Assembly: GCF_030817595.1 (NCBI RefSeq)
Contig: NZ_JAUSZN010000001.1
Location: forward strand, 1,806,001-1,870,000
Source: Neobacillus niacini
GTDB lineage: Bacteria > Bacillota > Bacilli > Bacillales > Cytobacillaceae
Direction: 5' to 3'
DNA length: 64,000 nt
Shown here: positions 18,515-27,703 of the stretch, piece by piece
Layout: every line of letters starts with the position of its first letter
How positions within the stretch are numbered: the first letter of the stretch is position 1
Program-made: the position numbers and the translations under genes
Notes under the pieces: model-generated
The model's input: only the letters and a program-made list of their open reading frames with translations
Database searches by the model: none
What the model was told of the DNA's origin: nothing

Positions 18515-18541
18515 AAAGGGATGTTCAACGAACATCCCTTT
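18515..18541 (-). terminator. Intra-operon stem-loop between dppE and ykfA
   Basis: Perfect 11-bp stem AAAGGGATGTT/AACATCCCTTT with a 5-base loop, followed on the minus strand by TTTTGTCC. It could act as a partial terminator or protect the 3' end of the dppE message. Confidence 0.65.
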
Positions 18542-18548
18542 CCTTGAT

Positions 18549-20180
18549 TTACTTTTTATCAGCGGACTTTAATTCTAAATATCCAACTGGATGACGGACA
18601 ATACCTGTTACACTTTCATTCTGTAAATAGACTTGGTTATAGAAGTGGATTGGAATGATCGGTGCTTCTTCAAAGAGAATCTTTTCTGCTTTATACATCA
18701 GGTCAAATCGTTTCTTTTCATCTGCTTCATTTTTTGCATCCTTCACCAATTGGTCAAATTCTGCATTGCTCCAGCCTGTACGGTTCATAGAATGACCAGT
18801 TTGGAAGTTTTCTACAAAGTTAATTGGATCTGCATAGTCTGCAAGGAATGAGCTGCGGGACAGCTGGAATTTTAATGCTTTTTGGTCTGTTGCAAATACG
18901 TTCGATTCCATATTTGCAAGTTTTACATCAACACCTAAATTTTCTTTAAACATTTGCTGTAGGGCTTCAGCAATTTTCTTGTGTGAATCGAGTGTGTTAT
19001 ACGTTAATGTAACTTCAGGAAGCGTTGAATAGCCTTCTTCTTCCATTCCCTTTTTCAACAGTTCTTTTGCTTCTGCTACATTCGTTTTCAGCAAGTCACC
19101 ATTTGCTTCACGGAAGTCTTTACCCGCAGCATCCTTAAATCCGTATGAGACAAAACCATAAGCTGGCTTTTCTTTATTTTTGGTAACGAGTTCTACAATT
19201 TGCTTTTGGTCAACCGCCATCGCAAATGCTTTACGGATATTAACATTTTGGAAAGGTTCCATTGTTACATTAAAACGATAGAAATACTCACCTGCTTGAT
19301 CCTCTACTTTCACGTCGCCTTCTTTAAACAATGATTCAGCTAAATCTGCTGGAACGTCAGAGGTATCAAGTTCACCAGTCTTGAACATTTGATATTCTGT
19401 ATTGGTATCATCAACCATAGCCCAATGGATTTTATCTAATTTTACATTTTTTGCATCCCAGTATTTGTCGTTCTTTACCATTGTGAAATCACTGTCATGG
19501 TTCCATTCTGATAAGGCAAATGGCCCGTTACCCACGAATGAATCTGCTTCAGAAAACCATTCTGGATTCTCAGTTGCTACTTTTTCGTTGATTGGGAAAA
19601 ACGCTGGGTTTGCAATAACACTTAAGAAATAAGCCTGAGGACTTGTAAGTGTGACTTCAAATGTCTTCTTATCTACTGCCTTTACTTTCACATCGTCTGC
19701 TGTTCCTTTTTCTGTATTAAAGGCTTCTCCACCTTCAATAAAATAGCCTAAAAATGCTGCTCCAGAACCTGTTTTTGGATCCAATAACCGTTTCCAGGCA
19801 AATACAAAATCATTCGCCGTTAAATCATCACCATTAGACCATTTTGCATCTTCACGAATGTGGAAGGTATAGGTTTTGCCATTCTCTGATAAATCCCATT
19901 TTTCTGCTGTTGCAGCTTTTGGCTGGTGATTTTCGTCTAAACGGGTTAATCCTTCCATGATATTATTTAATGCATTCCATGATACCGCATCAAAACCGAT
20001 AGGCGGGTCAAAGGAGGTAGGCTCTTGTCCGTTATTAAGATAGAGGACTTTTTCCGTTTTTTCCTTAGAATCACCATTTCCGTCATCCTTTGGTTCGCTA
20101 CCAGCATCGCTATTTGCTGTACATGCCGTTAAAGCAAATAACAACATAAAAGAGACCAACATCGTAGTAAATTTTTTCAT
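18549..20180 (-). CDS. dppE: Dipeptide/muropeptide-binding lipoprotein
   Basis: 543-residue family 5 solute-binding protein. The signal peptide ends in the lipobox LTAC with the acylated Cys near residue 20, followed by a Ser/Asp/Glu-rich linker. The mature part shows the cluster 5 features of DppA/OppA proteins, such as WDLSENGKTYTFHIREDAKWSNG and the repeated polar binding-cleft segments. It is held outside the membrane by its lipid and delivers peptides to DppB/DppC. It sits between dppD and the ykf genes. Confidence 0.94.
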   Translation of the reverse strand: MKKFTTMLVSFMLLFALTACTANSDAGSEPKDDGNGDSKEKTEKVLYLNNGQEPTSFDPPIGFDAVSWNALNNIMEGLTRLDENHQPKAATAEKWDLSENGKTYTFHIREDAKWSNGDDLTANDFVFAWKRLLDPKTGSGAAFLGYFIEGGEAFNTEKGTADDVKVKAVDKKTFEVTLTSPQAYFLSVIANPAFFPINEKVATENPEWFSEADSFVGNGPFALSEWNHDSDFTMVKNDKYWDAKNVKLDKIHWAMVDDTNTEYQMFKTGELDTSDVPADLAESLFKEGDVKVEDQAGEYFYRFNVTMEPFQNVNIRKAFAMAVDQKQIVELVTKNKEKPAYGFVSYGFKDAAGKDFREANGDLLKTNVAEAKELLKKGMEEEGYSTLPEVTLTYNTLDSHKKIAEALQQMFKENLGVDVKLANMESNVFATDQKALKFQLSRSSFLADYADPINFVENFQTGHSMNRTGWSNAEFDQLVKDAKNEADEKKRFDLMYKAEKILFEEAPIIPIHFYNQVYLQNESVTGIVRHPVGYLELKSADKK

Positions 20181-20209
20181 ACTCTTCCCCCTAAATTAAA
20201 GTTTTATAT

Positions 20210-21208
20210 TTATACAAACGTTGAAACCAATTTTTTGGCGCGTTCGTCCTGCAGCCAGCAATCCACATGATGGAGGTTGCTGAGAGAGGATTGAACGGGG
20301 TAGACTCGTTCACACACATCCATTAAATACTTACATCGTGCAGCAAACGCACAGCCTACCGGTGGTGAAAATAAGTCAGGTGGTGTTCCTGGGATTGGGA
20401 CCAGCTCAGCCTTTTCAATGTCCAATCGTGGTACAGATTGAAGCAGTCCAATCGTGTAAGGATGCTGCGGGCGATAAAATATTTCCCTCCTGCTTCCTAT
20501 TTCCACAATTTTACCTGCATACATAACTGCCACTCTGTCAGCAACCTGTGCCACTACCCCCAAATCGTGCGTAATTAAAATAATCGAGACACCTGTTTTT
20601 TTCTGTATATCACGGAACAATTCCAAAATTTGTGCTTGTATCGTTACATCCAAAGCAGTAGTCGGTTCATCTGCGATTAACACATCAGGACTGCACACGA
20701 GCGCCATCGCAATCACAATTCGCTGGCGCATCCCGCCGCTGAACTGATGTGGGTATTGTTTTAAACGTGCTTCAGGGCTGGGAATACCAACAAGCTGGAG
20801 CATTTCAACAGCAGCTTTTTTTGCCTCTGCTCTGGATATCTTTTCATGTTCCATAATTCCTTCCATAATTTGCTCACCAATGGTAAGTGTTGGATTTAAA
20901 GCTGTCATGGGATCCTGAAATATCATCGATATATTAGCACCGCGAATTTTCCGCAGTTCAGGTTCTTTTAACTTGATTAAATCCATCTGATTAAAAAGAA
21001 TTTCTCCACCCACTATTCTCCCTGGAGGTTCAGGAATCAATCTCATGATACTTTGGGAGGTTACACTTTTGCCGCAACCCGATTCACCGACAATGGCGAG
21101 CGTCTCCCCTTTATGTAAATCAAAACTGACCCCGCGAACTGCCTGTACTTCTCCGCCATAGGTGGAAAAGGACACTTGAAGGTCTTTAACCTGAAGAATT
21201 TTTTCCAT
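20210..21208 (-). CDS. dppD: Dipeptide ABC transporter ATPase (OppD-like)
   Basis: 332 residues with Walker [11 protein letters not shown], signature SGGMRQR, Walker B VLIADEPTTALDV and the C-terminal Cys-containing oligopeptide-transporter extension (CAFAARCKYLMDVC). It forms the ATPase dimer with YkfD for the DppBC channel. The gene begins 4 bases after dppC and is followed 29 bases later by dppE. Confidence 0.94.
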   Translation of the reverse strand: MEKILQVKDLQVSFSTYGGEVQAVRGVSFDLHKGETLAIVGESGCGKSVTSQSIMRLIPEPPGRIVGGEILFNQMDLIKLKEPELRKIRGANISMIFQDPMTALNPTLTIGEQIMEGIMEHEKISRAEAKKAAVEMLQLVGIPSPEARLKQYPHQFSGGMRQRIVIAMALVCSPDVLIADEPTTALDVTIQAQILELFRDIQKKTGVSIILITHDLGVVAQVADRVAVMYAGKIVEIGSRREIFYRPQHPYTIGLLQSVPRLDIEKAELVPIPGTPPDLFSPPVGCAFAARCKYLMDVCERVYPVQSSLSNLHHVDCWLQDERAKKLVSTFV

Positions 21209-21212
21209 GATG

Positions 21213-22166
21213 TTACCTCCTCAATTTCGGATCAAGAGCATCCTGCAGCCCATCACCCAAAACATTAAATGCAAACATAGTTAATGATATAAATAGGGTT
21301 GGAAAAAATAATCTCCACCAGTATCCTGATAGAATCGTAGATAAACCATCATTCGCCATCACTCCCCAGCTTGCATGCGGCGCCTGGATTCCAAGGCCGA
21401 TAAAGCTTAAAAAGGCTTCAGCAAATATAGCTGATGGAATGGTCAGAGTCATTTGGACGATGATTGGTCCCATTGTATTTGGTAAAAGATTTTTACGAAT
21501 AATCCTTCCTGTTTTCGTTCCAAACGTTTTGGAGGCCAATACAAATTCATAGTTTTTAATTTGTAAGACTTGTCCCCGGACAATTCTCGCCATACCAACC
21601 CATCCGGTTATCGACAGCGCTAGGATGATCGTTGTTAACCCTGGTCCGATCACGACCATGACTAAAATAACTACAAGTAAATAAGGCAGACCATACAAGA
21701 TCTCCACAAGCCTCATCATCAGATTATCGGTCTTTCCGCCTTTGTAACCAGCAATCCCTCCATAAACAACTCCAATAATAAAGTCAATGAGTGCGGCAAC
21801 TAAACCAACGAATAGGGAGATACGGGCACCGTATGCTGTTCGTGTAAATACATCTCTTCCTAAATCATCTGTCCCAAACCAATATTCACCCGATGGCGGC
21901 AGATTTTGAGAGGTTAACTTTTGTGTTTCTACCGAGTGAGGTGAAATAATTGGACCAAAAATGGCGAATATAGCTAGCAATATCAAAAACGCCATCCCTG
22001 CCATGGCAAGTTTATTTTTTAATAGTCGGTACCACGAATCTTTCCAATACGACAAGCTTGGTCTTACGACAGCTTCTGCTTCTGATTGACTTTGTACCTT
22101 AGGGACAAACCATTCATCAGGAATACCAGGCGAAATATTCTGTTCTTCCTGTTTACGCAGTTCCAT
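21213..22166 (-). CDS. dppC: Dipeptide ABC transporter permease
   Basis: 317 residues. A cytoplasmic N-terminus of about 45 residues, one helix (about 52-72), a periplasm-facing loop with the FGTDDLGRDVFTR family motif, then five helices containing the EAA-type coupling loop (GMARIVRGQVLQIKNYEFV). It pairs with DppB to form the channel. It starts directly after the dppB stop. Confidence 0.94.
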   Translation of the reverse strand: MELRKQEEQNISPGIPDEWFVPKVQSQSEAEAVVRPSLSYWKDSWYRLLKNKLAMAGMAFLILLAIFAIFGPIISPHSVETQKLTSQNLPPSGEYWFGTDDLGRDVFTRTAYGARISLFVGLVAALIDFIIGVVYGGIAGYKGGKTDNLMMRLVEILYGLPYLLVVILVMVVIGPGLTTIILALSITGWVGMARIVRGQVLQIKNYEFVLASKTFGTKTGRIIRKNLLPNTMGPIIVQMTLTIPSAIFAEAFLSFIGLGIQAPHASWGVMANDGLSTILSGYWWRLFFPTLFISLTMFAFNVLGDGLQDALDPKLRR

Positions 22167-23099
22167 TTACTTCGCCTCCTTTTTGTGGAGCTTGATCCTA
22201 GGGTCTAATACTCCGTATGCAAGATCAACTAAAAAAAGCATGAGAATCAAGATAGCACTATAAAAAACGGTGGTACCCATTATGACCGGAAAATCACGGT
22301 TATTGATACTATCAACAAAATATTTGCCCATCCCTGGAATTGCAAAAATTTTCTCAATTACAAACGTTCCAGTTAATATACTTGCAGCTAATGAACCTAA
22401 GACAGTAACAACTGGGAGAAGAGCATTTCTTAAAGCATGTTTAAAAACAATTTTAACGGGTGATAACCCTTTAGCTTTTGCAGTCCTTATATAATCCTGT
22501 GTTAAAACTTCCAGCATACTTGAACGTGTTAACCTCGCTATAATCGCCATTGGACCTGTGGCCAAAGCTAAAATTGGCAATACCATATGTTTTGGGCTTG
22601 TCCAGGTTGCAACCGGAAATAGTGGAAAATTAACAGCTAATTGTTCAATCAAAAATGTTGCCATTACAAAGTTTGGAATCGATATCCCTAGGACAGCAAT
22701 ACTCATCGAAAGATAATCAATTATTCTATTATGACGAAGTGCGGCAATAATACCGAGTGTAAGGCCAGAAATGACCGCGAGGATAAGAGTATAAAATCCT
22801 AATTCAAAACTTACCGGAAATCCCCTTCCCAGCATTTCATTGACAGTCTGTGATGATTTTTTGATAGATGGACCAAGGTCTAGGTGTAGTAGAGCTGATA
22901 AGTAGTTTCCATATTGGACTAAGAGAGGTTCGTCTAGATGATAATAGGCTTCGAGGTTTTTTTGAATGGCTTCATTCGTTGTTCTTTCTTCATTAAATGG
23001 TGATCCTGGCACCGAGTGCATTAAGAAGAATGTCCCGGTAATGATGAGCCAAAGAGTAATAATCATGGCGATAAATCGTTTGATAAAATATGTATTCAT
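22167..23099 (-). CDS. dppB: Dipeptide ABC transporter permease
   Basis: 310 residues with an N-terminal helix (about 9-30), a large extracellular segment, and five further helices. The EAA loop is in ARLTRSSMLEVLTQDYIRTAKAKG and the C-terminal LDPRIKL signature of DppB/OppB is present. It lies 13 bases behind dppA and abuts dppC. Confidence 0.94.
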   Translation of the reverse strand: MNTYFIKRFIAMIITLWLIITGTFFLMHSVPGSPFNEERTTNEAIQKNLEAYYHLDEPLLVQYGNYLSALLHLDLGPSIKKSSQTVNEMLGRGFPVSFELGFYTLILAVISGLTLGIIAALRHNRIIDYLSMSIAVLGISIPNFVMATFLIEQLAVNFPLFPVATWTSPKHMVLPILALATGPMAIIARLTRSSMLEVLTQDYIRTAKAKGLSPVKIVFKHALRNALLPVVTVLGSLAASILTGTFVIEKIFAIPGMGKYFVDSINNRDFPVIMGTTVFYSAILILMLFLVDLAYGVLDPRIKLHKKEAK

Positions 23100-23112
23100 G
23101 CTTTGTCCTTTC

Positions 23113-23937
23113 TTAACAGAATGTAGTTCTCATCGCTAATTCAGTCATGACAAGCATTGCTTGATACGCTTCCAATATATTTTTTGCCTGAAAACGCACA
23201 ATCGTTGTTCCAGGTACGATTTCTGTTCCTGGCATTAAATTCGCCCACTCTGCTTGTCCATAGTTAGCAAATTCAATTCCGAGCATTGGACGGTCAGGAG
23301 GCGTAAGTGGCTTTACAGTTTCCTTATTTCTTAATGCGAAAGCTGTTTTCTCGCGGAGAAGTTGTCCTGCCTTTACAGGTGTTAAAGATTTTGCAGCGGA
23401 CCGTGAAATCGACTCTTTTACGATAGCGGTTGTAACATTGGGAATAAGCTTCTCTGCCTCAATTGCCGCGCCATCATCACCGGCTACCATTAACACCGGT
23501 ACATCAAAATATCCAGCAACATAGGCATTAAACCCTAATTCTCCAACAGTGATATCATTAATGTACATATTCCGAACTCCAAAAATCATTGAATGAGACA
23601 TTACTCCTTTTAAAGAAGCGCGGGCATGGTAACCAACAAAAATTGCCCCATCATAGGTTACATCTAAGCCTTGGACCATTGAAAAAGGCTTCACGTCTCC
23701 CGTAATAAGTTGTGTTTCAGGATGCAGCCTTTCAATTAACAGGTTATTCATTTTTGAGTGGCTGTCGTTTACAACTACCTCCTTCCACTTTTGCTCAAAA
23801 GCTGTCGTTACCACATGGTTTGCCTCATCAGTCATCATGATTCGGCTCCGTTCATAATTATGCTTGTTGGAATCAACATGGGTATGGTCAACAAGACCTG
23901 TTATTCCTTCCATATCTACGGATACATATAACTTCAT
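23113..23937 (-). CDS. dppA: D-aminopeptidase DppA
   Basis: 274-residue zinc D-aminopeptidase (M55), which releases D-amino acids such as D-Ala from peptides and assembles as a decamer in the cytoplasm. The metal ligands Asp8 and Glu10 are in SVDMEGITG, with further ligands in VNDSHSKMN and GYHARA. AGGAGG lies 6 bases before the ATG. It is the first gene of a ten-gene operon and directly follows a promoter with a CodY-like box. Confidence 0.95.
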   Translation of the reverse strand: MKLYVSVDMEGITGLVDHTHVDSNKHNYERSRIMMTDEANHVVTTAFEQKWKEVVVNDSHSKMNNLLIERLHPETQLITGDVKPFSMVQGLDVTYDGAIFVGYHARASLKGVMSHSMIFGVRNMYINDITVGELGFNAYVAGYFDVPVLMVAGDDGAAIEAEKLIPNVTTAIVKESISRSAAKSLTPVKAGQLLREKTAFALRNKETVKPLTPPDRPMLGIEFANYGQAEWANLMPGTEIVPGTTIVRFQAKNILEAYQAMLVMTELAMRTTFC

Positions 23938-23963
23938 CTTAGACCTCCTAATTTAAAATACTT

Positions 23964-24004
23964 AATTTTCTTAAAATTATAAATTATTATTCTATTTTTT
24001 TCAA
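23964..24004 (-). promoter_or_regulatory. dpp operon promoter with CodY-like box
   Basis: On the minus strand TTGAAA (24004-23999), 17-base spacer and TATAAT (23981-23976) form a good sigma-A promoter. The sequence AATTTTAAGAAAATT (23978-23964) matches 14 of 15 positions of the CodY consensus AATTTTCWGAAAATT and overlaps the -10 edge and start point, the position for repression. CodY control of dpp is known in B. subtilis. Confidence 0.82.
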
Positions 24005-24229
24005 ATTATTTTTAAAATATTATTTCAAAATCGTTCTTGCCGAAGATTTCTGGGTGCTCTTTTTAGGACTTGAAATATTAAAGAAAGGAAAAATGATAAA
24101 TTTGAAACTTTATCTCCCCTTACCTCGTAGTGTTATAGTAAGTAATAAATTGAAAGTAAGTTCATTTTTCTACATAATTAGATTTATAAATGAATATAGG
24201 ATACTAAACTTGATAAGGAGTGGAACGAT

Positions 24230-25699
24230 TTGGGAGTTACGCTTAGTAAAGGTCAAAAAGTTGATTTAACAAAGTCACATCCTGGTCTGCAAAATGTTGT
24301 CGTTGGTTTGGGATGGGATATTGGATATAATGGTTCTAATTTTGACTTAGATGCCTCCACCTTTTTATTAGGAGCATCTGGAAAGGTACAAAGCGACCAG
24401 GATTTTATTTTTTATAATAATCCATCTGGAGGCAATGGCTCGATTAATTATAGCGGGGATAACCGAAGTGGAGCTGGTGAACGGGATGACGAACAAATCA
24501 GAATTGATTTACAAAGAGTGCCAAGCCATATCCATCGAATTGCATTTACCATTACGATTCATGACGCTCAAATGAAGCAGCAGAATTTCGGACAAATCTC
24601 TAATTCATACGTGCGTATTTTCAATGAACAAACAAATGAGGAACTACTTCGTTTTAATCTTGGCAGAGATTTTACTGTTGAAACGGCAATTGTTGCAGCA
24701 GAACTGTACCGCCATAACGGAGAATGGAAATTTAATGCAATTGCGAGCGGTTTTCAAGGTGGACTGGCTGCTTTATGTCGCAATTTCGGTGTAAGTGTGG
24801 ATGACCCTGCACCAGCAAACACACCGCCCGTTCAACAAAATTTATTTAACAACAATCAAAATCAGTTTAACAATCCGAACCAATACAATAACCAAAATTC
24901 ATACAATCAAACTCAATATAACAATCAAAATCCATACGGTTCTAACACAAATCAACAAAACCAACAGCACCAGCGAATCCATTTGCAGCCGGAATCAGCC
25001 TATTCACAACAGCCAGCTTTTGGTTATCCAACCCAAACCTCACACTCTAGCACCAACCGTACATATGGGGACGATATTCATTGCCCGCGCTGTCATTCAT
25101 CAAATATTCGAACAGGACAAAAGGGGTTTGGTTTGGGTAAAGCAGCTATTGGCGGTTTAATTCTCGGACCTGTTGGATTACTTGGTGGATTTATTGGAAA
25201 GAATCAATTGAAATTTACTTGTAATAGTTGCGGCAACTCATGGTCGCCGAATCAAACGGATTATGCAGAATGGGCAAATCAATCAAAACGAAAAGCGCAA
25301 GAGTTGTTTAATCGTTACAAGAGTCAGGACGTTTTAGAAGCAGTCGTAGCCGCCTGCGCATTGGTTTCCATGGCAGACGGTTACTTAGATGCAACAGAAC
25401 GTCAAAAAATGGTGGAATTTATTAATTCCAGCGAAGAGTTACGCGTTTTTGACAGTAATAAAGTCCTCCAGAGATTTAATTACTTTGTATCCCGGATTGA
25501 AGCTGATCGTATGATTGGCAGAGCAGAAGCTTTTCGTGCACTTGCAAAAATAAGATCAAAACCAGAAATTGCCCGTTTAGTGGCCCGTTATTGTATTGCA
25601 ATTGGTTATGCAGACGGCAATTTTGATCACAATGAAATGCAAATGGTCAGTGATATTTGTCGCGAGCTAGGTTTAAATCCTGGTGAATTTCTATCATAA
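24230..25699 (+). CDS. TerD-zinc ribbon-TerB fusion protein
   Basis: 489 residues. Residues 1-185 are a TerD/CABP domain with GLGWDIGYNGSNFDLDAS and the acidic calcium-binding loops. A Gln/Asn-rich, low-complexity linker (about 195-270) leads to a zinc-ribbon-like pair (C285-x2-C288 and C331-x2-C334) that flanks a glycine-rich hydrophobic hairpin. A TerB-like all-helical domain (about 350-489) follows, with two ADGxxD motifs (ADGYLDATE and ADGNFDHNE). The TTG start has AAGGAG about 10 bases upstream. No terC, terA or other ter genes adjoin. Roles in stress or phage defence are proposed for ter proteins; none can be fixed here. Confidence 0.85.
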   Translation: MGVTLSKGQKVDLTKSHPGLQNVVVGLGWDIGYNGSNFDLDASTFLLGASGKVQSDQDFIFYNNPSGGNGSINYSGDNRSGAGERDDEQIRIDLQRVPSHIHRIAFTITIHDAQMKQQNFGQISNSYVRIFNEQTNEELLRFNLGRDFTVETAIVAAELYRHNGEWKFNAIASGFQGGLAALCRNFGVSVDDPAPANTPPVQQNLFNNNQNQFNNPNQYNNQNSYNQTQYNNQNPYGSNTNQQNQQHQRIHLQPESAYSQQPAFGYPTQTSHSSTNRTYGDDIHCPRCHSSNIRTGQKGFGLGKAAIGGLILGPVGLLGGFIGKNQLKFTCNSCGNSWSPNQTDYAEWANQSKRKAQELFNRYKSQDVLEAVVAACALVSMADGYLDATERQKMVEFINSSEELRVFDSNKVLQRFNYFVSRIEADRMIGRAEAFRALAKIRSKPEIARLVARYCIAIGYADGNFDHNEMQMVSDICRELGLNPGEFLS

Positions 25700-25709
25700 T
25701 TAAATTAAA

Positions 25710-25739
25710 AACCTCAATCCGCTCATTTGGATTGAGGTT
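25710..25739. terminator. Bidirectional terminator
   Basis: Perfect 11-bp stem AACCTCAATCC/GGATTGAGGTT with an 8-base loop between the convergent TerD-fusion and selB genes, A-rich on the left and T-rich on the right. Confidence 0.88.
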
Positions 25740-25747
25740 CTTCTTAA

Positions 25748-27631
25748 TTATTTTTGCCAGATTCGTTTGTTTTCTACTCTTTTGGTTAGACCTTTGGAGT
25801 CTAGTCTTTCTAAAAATGGAATCATGTATTTGCGTGATAGGTCTAGGATTTCTTTTGCATTGCCCACTTCAAACTCTTCACCTGTACCACTTCGTAGTTT
25901 TTCAACTGCTTCTTTAAAGACATCTCCGTGATAAGCGAATTGCTCGTCCAAATGGACGACATACTCTTGCTCTTCAAGGAAACGTTTTAAATCTGCCTCT
26001 AAATGATCAGGGATACCGGAATCTGAAAAATAACCCTTATAATAACGGACCTTCATGCCGTCCTCCTTCATTTCACTAAGCATGTTTTCAGTACGCTTTT
26101 GCCAGCTTTTTGGTACATGCGGCACAAAGTCTGTTAACGAAACATACTGTCCTTTTCGTTTAAATGTGCCATTGGCTATCCCGTTTTCAACCACAAAATC
26201 GAGCAGCGATTTTGGGAATCTTTTTTGCATAGATTGCAAAAGCTCAGCCTTATTCAACCCAAGTTTCATGGAATGGGTTTGATGAAATTCTTGCAGGCGG
26301 TCATAAACATCTTCCTCAATGGAATTAATTAACATCTTGAGTGTATACTCTTTACCATTGTATAATACAAAATCATCATCTTGTAGAAACTCTTTCAATG
26401 TTTCCTCATCTAGCGCTGTGCGTTTTATTAATTCACCTAGTGTTAAGCTTTTCGCTTCAAAAATGGCAGAGGTAATCCGTTCCTTTGGCGACCCTTCTTT
26501 TTTCTTTTCCAACTCTTCAATCGTTTGATTACCGAATCGATATTTATTTCCTCTCGGGTCGATGACCCAGCCGCCGCCAATTGTTTCTTGCGGGCTTGGA
26601 CGTCGTAAAATAAACCGATCGCCACGCTTCGTAAGAATTTCGTCCTCCAAACGAAGCTGACATAATATTTCACCATTTTCTTCTTTAAGCTCATTCCTGT
26701 CAAAAAAGACAATACGTCCCATTACCTCTGTAGTTCCGATATGGAGCTTGATCGGCATTCTCTGTTTCACCATATGTTCAAGGTCCTCAACCACACGTAT
26801 CGCTACATCGACTGTCTTTGTAACGATAAAATGCTCTGACGAAACCAAAACATCACCACGTTCTAAATCCTCTTTTGAAACCCCTGAAAGATTGATAGCC
26901 GTACGCTGCCCGGCATATGCCTTTTGCGCTTGCTTATGATGGACCTGAATCTGCCTTGCTTTTACTTCCAGACCTTCTGGCATGATCTTAAGCGTTTGTC
27001 CCTCTTCTACACTTCCTTCATAGACCGTTCCACGAACAACAGTCCCCTGACCCTTTACCGTAAACACCTGGTCAATCGGCAGGCGAAATGCCCCTTTTGC
27101 ATCTCTCATTTCTTGCTCTTTAAGCGTTGTAATGATTAAATCTTTTAATTCCTCAATACCCTTTTTCGATAGGCTGTCTACTAACACAAATGGGGCACCC
27201 TCAAAGACGCTCCCTGTTAGTTCTTCTAAAATGTCATCTTTCACAAGCTCAATAAATTCTTCATCAACCCGGTCAATTTTTGAGATCGCAACCAGTCCAT
27301 TTTTCACGCCTAAGAATTTCAAAATGTCCAAATGTTCACGTGTTTGCGGCATTACACCTTCGTCTGCTGCCACTACCAATACAACTAGGTCAATTCCAGC
27401 AACCCCTGCGATCATTTGCCGAATAAAGCGCTCATGTCCTGGAACGTCAATCACCGAAATTTGAATTTCCTGATCCTCATATAATGGTGCAAATCCGAGT
27501 TCAATCGAGATTTGTCGTTCTTTTTCTTCTTTTAATCGGTCCGTATCCACATTGGTCAAGGCTTTTGTCAATGAAGTTTTACCATGATCAATATGTCCTG
27601 CCATGCCAATTGTAAAATATCGTTTTTCCAA
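25748..27631 (-). CDS. selB: Selenocysteine-specific translation elongation factor
   Basis: About 627 residues. SelB carries Sec-tRNA to the ribosome at UGA codons followed by a SECIS hairpin. The GTPase motifs GHIDHGKTS, DVPGHERF and SKID are clear; EF-Tu-like domains 2 and 3 follow, and winged-helix repeats occupy roughly residues 370-627, the part that reads SECIS. I prefer the TTG at 27631 (AGGTGG 5 bases upstream); the GTG at 27640 overlaps that site. No selA, selD or tRNA-Sec gene is seen here. In Bacillaceae selenocysteine use is sporadic, so the rest of the machinery should be elsewhere or lost. Confidence 0.93.
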   Translation of the reverse strand: MEKRYFTIGMAGHIDHGKTSLTKALTNVDTDRLKEEKERQISIELGFAPLYEDQEIQISVIDVPGHERFIRQMIAGVAGIDLVVLVVAADEGVMPQTREHLDILKFLGVKNGLVAISKIDRVDEEFIELVKDDILEELTGSVFEGAPFVLVDSLSKKGIEELKDLIITTLKEQEMRDAKGAFRLPIDQVFTVKGQGTVVRGTVYEGSVEEGQTLKIMPEGLEVKARQIQVHHKQAQKAYAGQRTAINLSGVSKEDLERGDVLVSSEHFIVTKTVDVAIRVVEDLEHMVKQRMPIKLHIGTTEVMGRIVFFDRNELKEENGEILCQLRLEDEILTKRGDRFILRRPSPQETIGGGWVIDPRGNKYRFGNQTIEELEKKKEGSPKERITSAIFEAKSLTLGELIKRTALDEETLKEFLQDDDFVLYNGKEYTLKMLINSIEEDVYDRLQEFHQTHSMKLGLNKAELLQSMQKRFPKSLLDFVVENGIANGTFKRKGQYVSLTDFVPHVPKSWQKRTENMLSEMKEDGMKVRYYKGYFSDSGIPDHLEADLKRFLEEQEYVVHLDEQFAYHGDVFKEAVEKLRSGTGEEFEVGNAKEILDLSRKYMIPFLERLDSKGLTKRVENKRIWQK

Positions 27632-27703
27632 AGTTGCCACCTGCTTTTTTATCTCTTCCTATTTACTTTATCTTTAACGAACCGATAGTTCAAGAGAACA
27701 TTT

